Shown one piece after another: positions 37,087-47,880 of a stretch of DNA of 64,000 nt. The translations under genes and the position numbers were made by a program. The notes under the pieces are model-generated. The model was not told the origin of the DNA and ran no database searches. It saw nothing but the letters and a program-made list of their open reading frames with translations. Origin of the DNA: Acanthosoma haemorrhoidale (taxonomy: Eukaryota > Arthropoda > Insecta > Hemiptera > Acanthosomatidae); NCBI GenBank assembly GCA_930367205.1, contig OV884009.1:37457841-37521840 (forward strand), written 5' to 3'. Each line of letters starts with the position of its first letter. Position 1 is the stretch's first letter.

Positions 37087-38672
37087 TTATAAAGTAAATA
37101 GGATAGGGTTATTTATGGAATAGCACACGGGGAAATAGCCTCCACGACTTTTCTGACACATCGCACTCTTTCGTCGAAATTTTTCATGACCTTTTGGCAT
37201 AAATGTGGTTGAATTTCGTTGAATTTCCTCTTTTAATGAACGGGTGGATGTGGGCTTGTTGACATACACCTTTGACTTCAGATACTGATATACTCCTTTA
37301 TTGTGCTATAATTACAATCTGCCTTTTATAAGGCAATAAGTAATAAGATAAATGCTCTCATTCATACCATATTTACAGTTCATCATTCACTCGCTCATTC
37401 ATACAATATTTACAGACAGCCCAGAGACCTCCCAAATCCACATGCGAAGAGAAAGCGGAGTCTTGGGAAGTCCCCCACGCTCCTCCGTCAGCCGCGTCAC
37501 CGGAAGCTAGCCAGTGGAGGCTGACCAAGAGCGCGAGAGCCACAGACGCTCAGGACATGATTGGAGAAACTGGCCATTGCCAGGACTCCCACTGTCACGC
37601 GCTTGTAGCAGGTCACGAGGCCACTGCCGTTTCAGTCTCCGAGGAGGATTATAGGGATGAGTGGCGCAGTGCAATGACTGTGCTACAGGATTAGGGTGGT
37701 TGGAAAGGCTGCTGTGGAATTTCATAAACTTGGAAGGGATGAGTTCAAGAATGTAGGGTATATTAAGATTGTTATGAAGGGTTTTGTTGCTGACATAATA
37801 AGGGGCATTTACAATTGTTCTCAGGACTTTTGATTGAAAGGATTGGATACGCTTGATGTTCGACTTTTTTGCTGTCCCCCATAGCTCTATTCCGTATGTC
37901 CAGATTGGTTTAAGTATAACTTGGTAGATTAGTAGTTTATTTTCTATTGAGAGATGGGATGTCCTTTGAAGTAGTCTGTACAGTTGTCCAAAGCGTCTGT
38001 TTAGTTCTTGTCTTTTTAGTCTCGTATGTGGGTTCCAGGTCAGTCGTTTCTCAAGATGGAAGCCTAAGTACCGTACTGTCTCGGATACAGGGAGAGGAAT
38101 AGAATTAAAATAAACTAGTTTGACTTCAAATAACCCCATAAAAAGAAATCTAACGGTGTTAAATCACACGATTTAGAGGGCCCATTCTTATCACCGAAAC
38201 GAGAGAGTACACGACCTGGCAATGTCTCATGCAGTATTTGAATTGTTTCATGGGCTGTATGGCATGTGCCACCATCTTGTTGAAATCACATATTGGCCAC
38301 ATCGATATTATCCAATCTCGGCACTAAGAACTGTGTTTACGGCGCCAAATTGATGTTGCTGGATTTTCAACAATACTCACACGCACTTCTTCGATATTAC
38401 AGTGTCTCCTACAGTGTGTTTAGTGTCTCCAACTGAACCCGACTCCCTAAATTTTTCAATTAATCTATTCACAGTTGATGAAGTCAAAACACTATTCCGA
38501 CAATATTTTGTATGAAATTTTCGAACTGCGGCCGCCAAACTTTCATTATTTTTGAGATAATGTTCAACAATAGAACACGTTGCTCTATCGTGTAACGCTC
38601 CATTTTTACTAACCCTAAAGTGTCAGCTGTCAAATTGTTTTTTTTTAGGGTTGCCAGCACTTTACTGCACAA
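37087..38672 (-). pseudogene. mariner-superfamily transposase, internally deleted and interrupted
   Basis: In protein order on the minus strand: a helix-turn-helix start with MERYTIEQRV (about 38610); a linker RLIEKFRESGS (about 38450); a gap with frame breaks; FQQDGGTCHTA (about 38270; the D is the second catalytic aspartate); SRFGDKNGPSKSCDLTPLDF (38190-38130; third catalytic acidic residue); and FLWGYLKS. Here the jockey copy interrupts. It resumes as VYVNKPTSTRSLKEEIQR (37269-37210). The first catalytic aspartate block appears lost in the internal deletion. Frameshifts and stops make it non-functional. Confidence 0.85.
37284..38118 (-). mobile_element. jockey-family insertion nested in the 37-38.7 kb transposon
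   Basis: The 13 bp duplication TTTGACTTCAGAT (37271-37283) / TTTGACTTCAAAT (38119-38131) flanks it, with one mismatch. The body contains the 3' UTR at left and the RT C-terminus at right. The latter is open on the minus strand over 210 codons (38139-37507), with YLGFHLEKRLTWNPHTRL, QLYRLLQRTSHLSIENKLLI and IWTYGIELWGTAKKSNIKRI. This is among the best preserved copies. It is 5' truncated just upstream of FNSIPLPVSETV. After AATAAAG the tail is GAGTATATCAGT, not poly(A). Confidence 0.93.
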
Positions 38673-38717
38673 ATGGTGGCAAATTCAAATCTTGCGTTAA
38701 TTCTGGGACACCCTATA

Positions 38718-40361
38718 CACAGCCATGGCCAATCCCGAATTTAAGGCACACTTATATTTTTTACTGATCACGAGTAAAATGCCGAGTCGGGCTGGAGGCA
38801 TCAGCACGAATTTTCATTAAATGTGATACTTGTAATCATTGACTCAGTTGATGTCTATATCATTATATTTTTTATTTTAATTTATAAAAATTTAAAAAGA
38901 AAGTGCGCTACTCCTGGAACGCACGAGGATAACGACCTAAAACGTTTCATAATTGTTATTGGTTGAATATTTTTAATCGTTCCGGTGTAACTACTGATCG
39001 GAAGAGCAAGGGGTCAGATAAACGAGTATTTTCGGACGAGCTCTGCTTAAATTTCTAAAAATAAACGGCTATTTGTACGCTAAGAGATTACTTTCGAGAA
39101 TAAATCAATCCCGCCACCACTATCCAGTAGACAGTTCAGCCATCAAACTGTAAAATAAGGTCCACATAAACTATACTGGGATTATCAATGCCCATTTGTT
39201 ACATCGGCCGAGATTTGAGACCCGGGGTTGGTTGACCAGTTACTAAAATAAATCTACGGAAAAATCATATTTGCTTAATTTAATAAATAAATGAAACGAG
39301 AAAAACACACTTAGTTCTAGGACATTTTCCCATGAGAATAAGAAAAATTAAGAAGTGTGTCCAGTGAACTTAACAGAAAGAATATATGCCATTATACTGA
39401 TGTGATTACCATATAAATATTAAAGGGTCTAGGTACTATATGCGATGAATATTTGGTTCACTGTTGCATAATATTGAAATACATAAATGAGTGAATGTCG
39501 TTTGCTAACAAATAAGAATATAAAGGGGAAAAGAGAAAAAATGGTTGGTTGGTGGAATGTAATCAAGTAGGAAATGAATAAAATTAATAGTCAATAAATG
39601 AAAATAATAATACCCTCTAATTATGAATTATTAGATTGGATTTACTTAAGGAACTGGCAAAGTCTAGCTAGTGGTGAACGACGGGTATTGATGGGAATTG
39701 AGTTACAAGGTTGGTGGCACGGACCAGAAAGGAAGCAGATTTGTGGAATGGGAAAAGGACGAATGGGTGGCATCTAGTCATGATAGTACTGAAGAGGTGG
39801 AATCATGAAAGTGTTTGGTGGCGGGCAGAAGATTCAACGATTAGCTGTCTCGGGGATTTCAAGTATAAATCTTAAAAACAATTCATCGACCACTTTTAAT
39901 GGAAAGCTGATTGCGACACACATATGGAGATTCCATTAATGTATTTCATAAAACTTATGATATCAAGTTTAATTCAATTCAGCGATACTATGTTTTTTTA
40001 ATATAAGGTAAACATACTAGTGGAGTGTTGGTAGCTAATGAATCGATAGTACTATGTAACAGTTGATAGGTTTGAATTACAAAGATATACAGATAATAGA
40101 TGAAAAAATACGTAAAATAAACATGGATACAACAAAGTGTATAAATGAAAAGACAGTCTGCTAGTTAATTTATAGGTATGCATATATATGATGGGACAAA
40201 ACCAATAACGGTTAGTTGAACTTGATGCAACAGAAAGTAACTATCAAAATAGGTGTTAATTGTAAAATATACGGTTCAACAATTGAAATTTGAAAATATT
40301 TTTAAAAAATGACTACATTTAATCATTCATAGTAGACTACAACGTTGTATTTTAATTTGAA
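38718..40361. other. Stretch without recognised gene
   Basis: AT-rich. About 38730-38940 loosely resembles 43490-43690 (GGAACGCAC near the end, a GCAC...TTTTCATTAAAT-like core), perhaps copies of one old repeat. A GC-richer patch at 39655-39850 shows no recognisable coding. Confidence 0.35.
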
Positions 40362-40408
40362 GTCAAGCACCTGGCCGCAGCTCATGAGGGTTCGAATCCT
40401 CTTGATAC
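40362..40408 (+). repeat. tRNA-like fragment (T arm and B box)
   Basis: GAGGGTTCGAATCCTC forms a short T-arm-like stem with a perfect B box (GGTTCGAATCC). The 5' half with an A box is not recognisable. It is probably a truncated SINE head. Confidence 0.4.
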
Positions 40409-40648
40409 ATGTTTAGAACAATTGGATTATTCGTCAAAACTAGTAATTATCATATAAAGTCGGAAAATGCTCAATATTTAAACATTTGTTAGAAATTATA
40501 TTAATGCTAGAAACTACATTGTTGTCTCCTCTCCATGATTTTGCATTAGGGTATGTTACACTTTAGAAATACACTTTCCGTCTCTCCACATCTTTACAGT
40601 AATTCAGGCTTGACGCGAGTAGCTAAAGCGATTGTATAATGACTCGTC
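40409..40648. other. Spacer between tRNA-like fragments
   Basis: Nothing recognised. Confidence 0.4.
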
Positions 40649-40695
40649 TCCGATAGCTCAATGGAAAGAGGACCCGACCGGAGATCAGAAACCAC
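40649..40695 (+). repeat. tRNA-like fragment (D arm and A box)
   Basis: GATAGCTCAATGGAAAGAG matches the A box/D-arm pattern (TAGCNNAATGG). It is followed by GACCCGACCGGAGATCAGAA, an anticodon-arm-like segment similar to the head at 51.2 kb. The expected B box is degraded. Confidence 0.45.
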
Positions 40696-41845
40696 TTGAT
40701 TGTTAAAAAAAAAAAAAGTGGGGTTATCAATTATTAATTATTAAAATAAATAATTTTTCGCATCTCTAAGAGCGTTCTTTGTAATTGAATTTAAAAAAAT
40801 CTTTATTTTCATATCTATTAAAAAAGAAATACAAATTAAAAAAATGATAATATGTAATTGAATATAGCTTTTACAGATCACAACAGTTAATATTGTTTTA
40901 ATCTTTAATTGTATACATAATATTAAAATACCATCTCAGAAAATAAACACAAATAAAAATAAACTTATGTTATGAATTTAAAAGGTAAATTATTAAATGT
41001 ATCAGTCTTTACACAAAATATCTCGAGAGCAATTTACTATTGCATTCAAGTGTTCATTTAGGGACTTTTAAGACAGTATTCAAAAAGATCTATTCCAAGT
41101 TTAATACATAGTTTTGTAACTTATCTAAAATTAATCTAAAACCTCATGCATGTGCGTAATTGGAGTTCTTTTAGTAAACGATCCAATGAATCTCGTGCAT
41201 TTTTTTTTTTTTAATAATTAGAAGCACAAGTATTGGACAAGATAAGACAAGCATTTAGTAAGATAGTTGTTAAGGCACATAATCAACTAACTAACTTCTT
41301 ATTTCCTTAGATTAAACCATTCTTCCTGTTCATGATCGAAACCTGATTTTTTATGAGCTCAGTTAATTTAGAATCTAAGCATTCATCAAAACGTTTAATG
41401 TTTTTTTTTTCCATTCTCTAATTCTAACCTTGCTGCTCATATCAAGACTTCTATTGGTAAATGGAATAACTTCCACAAGTTTTTTCTTCTTTTTTGAATT
41501 GGACTATCCGATCTGCGGGTACATTTTATGAAGGAAAGGTTCTGCCTTCAAGCCTGGTTGGAGTTAGACGTGACAGGAGCTTAGGAATCAGCGTGGGAGT
41601 CGCCCCCTCCCATGGCAACATTTGCCAACTGCCTGTTCAGCTGCTTTCATTCACTAACATAGTCATCTTCATGCACACATAGTAGACGATGTCAATACGT
41701 TTTTATGCTATCGTGGGGGTTCTAAACGGGTTGATGGAACAGCTGCGTCATCAGCGTAGGTAACAAGAGAGTAGTAGAAATTTCTTCGCTAAATAGCGGA
41801 AGGAACGCTTTATAGTTATTAACAAAAAAAAAAAAAATTATATAT
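40696..41845. other. Stretch without recognised gene
   Basis: AT-rich up to about 41490. The part at 41494-41690 is GC-richer with an open plus frame of 62 codons but no recognisable content. Confidence 0.35.
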
Positions 41846-41892
41846 GGGCGGGGAATTGAACCTGGGTCCTCTTAAGCGGTATTAAATAGAAT
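41846..41892 (-). repeat. tRNA-like fragment, minus strand
   Basis: Read on the minus strand it has AGGACCCAGGTTCAATTCCC, containing a B box (GGTTCAATTCC) with a GGGG/CCCC-like arm. It is preceded by CGCTTAAGAGGACC. The A box is not clear. Confidence 0.45.
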
Positions 41893-41910
41893 TTGGTTGA
41901 TGCGTACCCA

Positions 41911-41965
41911 GGGATGGCTCGGTTGGCAGAAGAAGCGACCGTAGTACAGGAAGTTCGAACCCTTT
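41911..41965 (+). repeat. tRNA-like SINE head
   Basis: The A box/D arm is GATGGCTCGGTTGGCAGA and the B box is GTTCGAACCC (41953-41962), at tRNA-like spacing. The first seven bases (GGGATGG) do not pair with the end, so it is not an intact tRNA. It lies opposite and 20 bp from the minus-strand head at 41846. Confidence 0.5.
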
Positions 41966-43876
41966 ACATAATAATTATGTTTAATGAAGCTGGTGGTGTT
42001 TTCACGGCAAGCCAACGTCAAATGTCCCTGTAAAATCCTGTAAGTCAAGTTGGAGACTCAAACAGTAATAGGACAAACGCTCTGTAGACCAACAAAGGTA
42101 AGTTTGGTTTTAAGCGAAGTAAACATTGGGCAATCAATGTGACACATTGAAGCAATGTGATGTGTCGTGTGTGCCCCAGTGGCTGATTATTGTGAGTACC
42201 TAAGACCCCAGGAAAAGTATCTAACGGGAGAAGCCATCTGCCTTAGTTCTACTCCGGGTATTAAGTCCTACAGCCTTCCAAATACCTACAAAGGAACAAA
42301 CAAACCATTTTGAAACTTCATTCTGTACTTCAAGTTGAACCAAGAAACCATATATAAACCCTGCAGATCCTTGATTTGTTGCTCGTTTTCCACAAAACCT
42401 CACGTAAAGTCCAGTCTATTCCTATCACTCTGTCCATTATAAGGAATGAAGTTTTTTAAAGTATTTACTGCGTCAGATCGTTAATTCAACGAACATCATA
42501 GGTACACGGTTGAAATTTTTTCTGGTTTTAAAAAAATCTATATAAAATTATTAAAATTAATAATCAAGGTTATTAATTCAAGGTGCGCGTTTCTATCTGG
42601 TCAAGACTGTCAGTCGTATTTACAGGGAGCGGGTCTTCATTCATGTCCAGGTGCAATGAAGGATCTCTAGTACGCCTCATGTTTTTTTGTCCTTAAGTAT
42701 GCCATCAAGAATTAAATTTAAGTGTACATAAATGAAATAAAAGCTATAGGAAAATATTGAAAGATGGCTTATGTGCAGGCAAAAAATAGTTTCTAACTTT
42801 TATTTGTTGCAGCATCATGGAGACTAAACCGCAAAAATACTATAAAAAACGATTAGATTTCTATTGCTTTTGAACGTTTTCTTTTTTTTTGGGGGGGGGG
42901 GGAGTAGTTTTAAACTTGTTCTTTTTTAAATGCCCTCACTGAATTGTCAACTAAAGGAAACTAATCAGAACCTAAAAACTTCAATAGGTCAGAGACTGGA
43001 GATTAGAGAGTTCTTAAAAGTTCTTAATGCGTAATACACTTTTAATGTGACAGTTGGATCATTTTTAGGATCACTACCCATGGACTATAATGACCAAAGT
43101 GTTGTACCTATGGCTTCTGTTACTTTTTATTTTTCCCACATCCTATTTATGAGTTTGAGAGCTATGGGAAAAAAAAAAAAGTTACTAAAGGCCTTTCTAA
43201 AACAAAATCAAGAGATTATTAAAATTATTGAACATAAAAAAATAACTATTTTTTTGTTTGAATAGATTGTACACGTAATGATAAAATGTAAGTGTGTTTA
43301 AATATTTATTTTTCTTGCTTTATTAGTAAAAAAGTCTTGAATGATATTGGACTTCCAAAGGGGAACCAGAAATAGCAGTCTGTATTAGGTATTACATATA
43401 CTTTGCACATTGCAATAATTCTGTTGAAACAAGCTGCCATCAAAAAGTACTTTCTTTAACAGTATTAATTTTAACCATCAGACGACGTATCTTTTTTTGG
43501 TCATAGCCAATTCCAAATTTACGGCGCAATTTTGTTTTCTCACTATTCGCGTGAAAAGGTCGTGCGCATTTTTATTAAATTACTTATTATAATCATATAT
43601 TCTACAACATTATTAAAATTAAAATTATTGTTTATATTTATATAATTTACACACAAAAAATCACCGGTGGAACGCACCCATCGCCCGTTCCTATGTACGC
43701 TACCAAAGCCAGGGTACACAAAAACGCTAGGTTATTACTAACCTCATTAACAATTTTTGAATGCTTATCAATACATATGTTTCCACAATATAACCATTAC
43801 TTTTTTTCATTATTTTTTATAATGCGTCTCTTTACATATTATATATTGGAAAATAATTGGAAGTGTTGGTCACTAG
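41966..43876. other. Stretch without recognised gene
   Basis: Includes a GC-richer minus frame at 42403-42221 (60 codons, unassigned) and a T9-G12 homopolymer junction at 42882-42902. The last part carries the pyrimidine-rich sequence leading to the exon acceptor. Confidence 0.35.
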
Positions 43877-43987
43877 AGCTGGCCCGAAAGGCATTGGAAG
43901 AAAAGATGGCTGCGGCCGGTGATCTGAAGAATCCCATTAAGAAGAAGCAGGTCTCTTACTCACCACCTCCACTGTATCCGATTGTCG
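43877..43987 (+). CDS. Candidate internal exon, unknown conserved-looking protein
   Basis: A 111 bp exon candidate with an acceptor GGTCACTAG at its left edge and a canonical donor GTGAGT (43988-43993) at its right. Length divisible by three, and frame, give phase 1 on both sides, a symmetric exon. It encodes about 37 residues. A charged, helix-prone part, LARKALEEKMAAAGDLKNPI, is followed by KKKQ and then a proline/tyrosine-rich turn, SYSPPPLYPIV. The exon stands out from AT-rich flanks by base composition and codon choice. I cannot assign the protein. Continuation of the open frame past 43987 for six codons is intronic read-through. The upstream ATG at 43693 lies in AT-rich sequence and is not credible as a start. 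Confidence 0.6.
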
Positions 43988-44756
43988 GTGAGTATTGTTC
44001 TACTTAACTCTCTCTAATAGCTTATCGTTATCCTTTCTAAAAGCGCTTATCATCACAAAATTCTAGACGTATCCAGGGTGTGACAAGTTCCATTGAAAAC
44101 CATCATTGATCCATCCAGGGGGTGTCTCTCTGATAATTTTGCAGTAATTGCGACGTTAAATCTATATTAGTTTTAGGATAAATTTATTGAAAATAATAAC
44201 ATCTAATTTTATGCATATTGACATAATGAATAATAGGAATACATTTTCTTGTATTCTATAGGTTTCATAGGAATTGCAGTTACTGATATATGACTCACAA
44301 CCGCAAAGATTGGAAATTGGAACACAATAGGACCGAACTGACTAAATACTTCTAAACAAAAACAAAACTTAACTGTAAACAACATGAAAAGTTTGAAAAT
44401 GTCAAAGATCGTATAAAAAGCATAATGATTTTGAAGGGCTAGATTTATGAAGGTCAATGTCATAACAGCTACTTGAGGGGACAGGCATGTGCACGAGTGG
44501 TTGATAAAGATATTAAGTTATATTAATATTTAAACCAATGCTCTATCACATTAATCTTGGGAATATCCACTCATTTTCTTGATAACTCAATAAAAAAAAT
44601 ACTGTAAATTGCAGATTAATCGGTTATATAAAAATATGATATGTGGGTTTATAATATTTGTATTATTTACAATATGTCTTTAATTTGTAAATTAGGGTTC
44701 TCTTCTTTTTTCTTTGTTAGCTTCTATTTTTATTCTCCCTACTACATAAAAATGTT
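43988..44756. other. Probable intron sequence
   Basis: AT-rich sequence downstream of the GTGAGT donor. Nothing else was recognised. Confidence 0.35.
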
Positions 44757-44845
44757 TTTATATTATGTTCCAGCCAATACAATAAGTACCAAGGGAAGGA
44801 TACCGGAAAATGTAATAACAATTTAGTAACAAGATGAATTGTAAT
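44757..44845. repeat. dispersed repeat, partner of 19080-19205
   Basis: Shares CCAATACAATAA, a variant of the 21 bp unit present once (GGAAAATGTAATAACAATTT), and AACA..ATTGAAT-like sequence after it. Confidence 0.55.
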
Positions 44846-46570
44846 ATCTTTCAATTTCTCCCTCCCTCTTTGTGTGTATGTCTTATCCCTGATATTACCA
44901 ACAGGTTCTCAAACTTTATCTCCTAGAATATCTTTGTGTTTATTTTAGTGTTAATGTCACTTTGTGTTTCCTTGACCGTGGAGAAGGGGAGACATCTAAT
45001 ATATATAGCCTTTGAACTGTCACTTGTTTAAACTGAGAATACAATTCAGATAAGAGTTGTTAATTGTTAAGAGACTCATTTCTATCAAGATATGCATTAT
45101 TTCCGTTATTACATCTTAGTCAAAATGAATACAACTGAAATCAAACTGTTTCAGAACGTAACTTTGAAATTTAAAAACGACATAATCGTTTGGAAGGCCC
45201 CCGCAACGCTATATGTAGAGACTCCATCAAGTCCGTTATTCATCATTATTCATTGTTTCAAATGATGACAAACGCTAACTGGATTGTTACAGTATTGTAA
45301 TAAAATCATGATAGTCAAAGAAAGGCTTGAAATTAAAACAACTGATGTCTACGTATCGCGCGTATAAACGCGAATAAGTACGAGTAACAATAAATGTTCA
45401 AGATTAATTTATCGATGACCCAACATTAATATTACCAGCATAACACTATTTCTTTATATTATATTCTTATTGATGACATTTTAACGAAAACGTAACAAAT
45501 TAATCAGATGTTCGTATTTAATATCTCTCTATATTCATCATTGTAGGAAAATATTTATATTTTCATTACAAAATAATGACACTTCATTAAAATGAGAGCT
45601 CCATCTAAAATTTCATGCTCTCTCTGTCAGGGATTTGTTTGTATTCGATTCGGAACAATGATGACACAAATATGTTAAAGTTGCATTAACTTTCGTTACC
45701 GACAATTTGACATTCAATGTATGCCTGAATTCATGACGACCAAAAAAAGACCACTGGTTATTTCTTTATATTTTGTTGGCAATCACGGGCTGAGTCGTTA
45801 CGTTTACTTTTCGTGTCAATTCTCAGAAAACATTATATGTTAGTGAAACATGTAACTAATAAGATAATTTAAAAAGAAAAAAACGCATAGATAGGTTTAT
45901 ATATTTATGTTCTAATTCGTAAACCCTTGAAATACGATCCGACGCATCAGTGCAGGATCCCAGCTACACGTGGGTGCAATTAAAGTATTTAAAATGTTGC
46001 GGGTTTTTTCCACTTGCCCTTGTCTTCTGTTCTGCAGTTAATCAGAACAAATTAAGTGGCATTAGATTTATTTACCAACTGATAACGCGAAATGGTGCAC
46101 CAATGTAAAAGAACGAGCTTATATAAAAGTTATAAACTTGTTCCCTTTTAATGAATTATTCCCGTTATAGTTTCCCTGTGTAACGTTCCCTGTAGTAAAA
46201 ATTTCTTAAATAGTGAATCCGTGACAAATTCGAGAGAAAAACATTTTAGTGTAATCCACTCAAATTTGTTCGTTTGTAGTGACATAGTGACAAGACATTT
46301 CTTTCTGTTTTTCTTTCAATACTTCCTGTCAACAAGGTAATGAACCTTTGACTGATATGATGCAAAATATTAATAAGGTATCACTTAAGTACCTTTTAGG
46401 GTATTTAACGAACCTTGGTTCCATTGGACACGTGTGCTGATAATGCCTAGTGCGTTTACACAAACGGAATTTATTTTTCTTTCCATGTTGGTTTTTCAAA
46501 CCTGTTCACTAATGTTGATTTTAACGTCGATTTGATTAGTGGTATCTACATTTCGAGTTACTTCACTGTT
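44846..46570. other. Stretch without recognised gene
   Basis: AT-rich. Nothing supported. Confidence 0.4.
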
Positions 46571-46935
46571 AGTCCTACCTTTCAAACCGCTTCTTCCAAG
46601 TCCGCTGTGGTTTAGAATATTCTAACTACTATCCCATAAAACCAGGAGTTCCACAGGGCAGCGCTGATGTCCCCTCTTCCACCAATACCTTCTTGGCAAC
46701 ATTTATATGACACTGCAGTCCTGTCAACCCATTCAGACCCTGATATAGCATCCCAAAACCTTCAGAAACACCTTGATGAGATCGAATATTGGTTTGTAAG
46801 GGCTGTTTGTATATATAGTATGAATGAGTGAGTGAAAGAAAATTGTAAATTGGTATGAATGAGATCATTTATCACAATTACTTATAGCCCAATCAGGCAG
46901 ATTGTTATTTTATCATAATGAAGTTGTGTATAAAA
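46571..46935 (+). mobile_element. jockey-family copy with large internal deletion
   Basis: Plus strand. The first part (46571-46797) matches the RT palm region of the copy at 20.9-21.05 kb, from TCCTACCTTTCAAACC through GTTCCACAGGGCAGCG and CTTGATGAGATCGAATATTG. At about 46798 it jumps straight to the 3' UTR end (GGCTGTTTGTATATATAGTA), losing the RT C-terminus and most of the UTR. A second small deletion follows GGCAGCGCTG, where the YTADV block is missing. The terminal hexamer is AATGAA. No clear target duplication was found. Confidence 0.85.
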
Positions 46936-47070
46936 AACTTCAAAGTCAGCTTGAAGGCAGTAAAGTCAAAGAGTGGAACCATCATTGTTGATTGTGGATC
47001 CTATCCTTTTTCTTCCAGCTCCATAATTTGACGCTTGATATTTGCGGTGTCGTGAGTGACAACCAGCATA

Positions 47071-47878
47071 CGAGGGCGTACCCAATAGAAACCGAACTAT
47101 TATTATTATCACCGAAGTGATTTATTTAATTTTTTTTACAATAACCTTTAACCTGGTTTAAAGTACTCTCCACTGGAGTCAATGCACTTGTCCAATCTTT
47201 TATTCCGCTGTTCGAAACATTTTTTAAATTTCTCTTTGTGATGCCAAAGAGCGCTTCCGTCGTTGTCTTCAAAGTCCCAAAACGCATTCTTTTCATGTCC
47301 CTTTTCATTTGGGGGAATAAAAAGAAATCGCAGGGGGATAGGTCGGGTGAATAGGGAGGATGGGGCATAGTGGTCACACCATTTTTGGTCAAAAACCGGC
47401 GCACAGAGAGGAATGGAGTGGCAGAGCGGGAGCGTTGCAGCCACCCTTCTCACCCAGAAATATTTACTTAAAATTCGCTGTGATGAATTCCAAGCCACTT
47501 CAGGTTTCTCCACAACTTCTTCGATGGTCTGCAGCGAATTTGTTAGACATTCTCGTTGGTTTGGGCCGTCTAAGGACGTCCAGAGTGAGGTTGATCATTA
47601 TTTTACATTTGCCCAGTTTTAAAACGGGAAAACCACTTAAACACTTAAGCTTTCCCAATAGCATCTTTCTTCTAAGCCACTTTGAACATTTCAAGAGTGC
47701 CAGTTTTCCCAAGTAGGAAGCAAAACTACACTGTCACAAATAAATTAGCACAAGCGGAACCGAACCTTTTCCAGTGGCGGCACTTGGCATACTGACTGGT
47801 GAAAAATTGCTTTTCGCGGTCCTACCCGCGAGACCCTATACTGCAATATTAGACAGGTTTCTTCTGGGTACGCCTTCG
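47071..47878 (-). mobile_element. mariner element, internally deleted
   Basis: Inverted termini: left CGAGGGCGTACCCAATAGAA, right reverse complement CGAAGGCGTACCCAGAAGAA. TA lies on both sides (47069-47070 and 47879-47880). At 808 bp it is well below the roughly 1.3 kb of full mariners. The transposase runs on the minus strand. Confidence 0.88.
47126..47712 (-). pseudogene. mariner transposase, internally deleted and frameshifted
   Basis: The N-terminal part (47712-47500) carries a degraded paired-type DNA-binding region. KLGKCKI is followed, in shifted frame, by a GRPK-like segment. A piece with WNSSQRILSKYFWVRRVAAT comes next (about 47490-47430). It then joins directly to the catalytic C-terminus, HPPYSPDLSPCDFFLFPQMK (47350-47290; DFF carries the third aspartate). 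Last is the tail KKCFEQRNKRLDKCIDSSGE (about 47220-47165). The blocks with the first and second aspartates are missing. Typical family members are about 345 residues. Plus-strand ORFs here are shadows. Confidence 0.85.
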
Positions 47879-47880
47879 TA

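Larger units (their letters stand above)
37004..38715 (-). mobile_element. mariner-superfamily transposon carrying a nested jockey insertion
   Basis: The termini are inverted repeats. The left reads TAGGGTGTCACAGAATTAAC and the right, reverse complemented, reads TAGGGTGTCCCAGAATTAAC. Both are flanked by TA (37002-37003, 38716-38717). The similarity continues through GCAAGATTTGA. Without the inserted retrotransposon and one copy of its target duplication the element is about 864 bp, shorter than an autonomous one, so it was already internally deleted. A related fragment lies at 24592-24905. Confidence 0.9.

Noticed and set aside
41911..41965. Functional tRNA gene
   Set aside because: A and B boxes are present, but the acceptor ends do not pair. 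Same for 32050, 40362, 40649, 41846 and 51204.
43693..44007. Single 104-codon gene starting at ATG 43693
   Set aside because: The first ~60 codons are AT-rich and lack coding character. Only the part between the splice-like sites at 43877 and 43987 looks coding.
47360..47716. Plus-strand 118-codon ORF
   Set aside because: Antisense to the recognisable mariner transposase on the minus strand.
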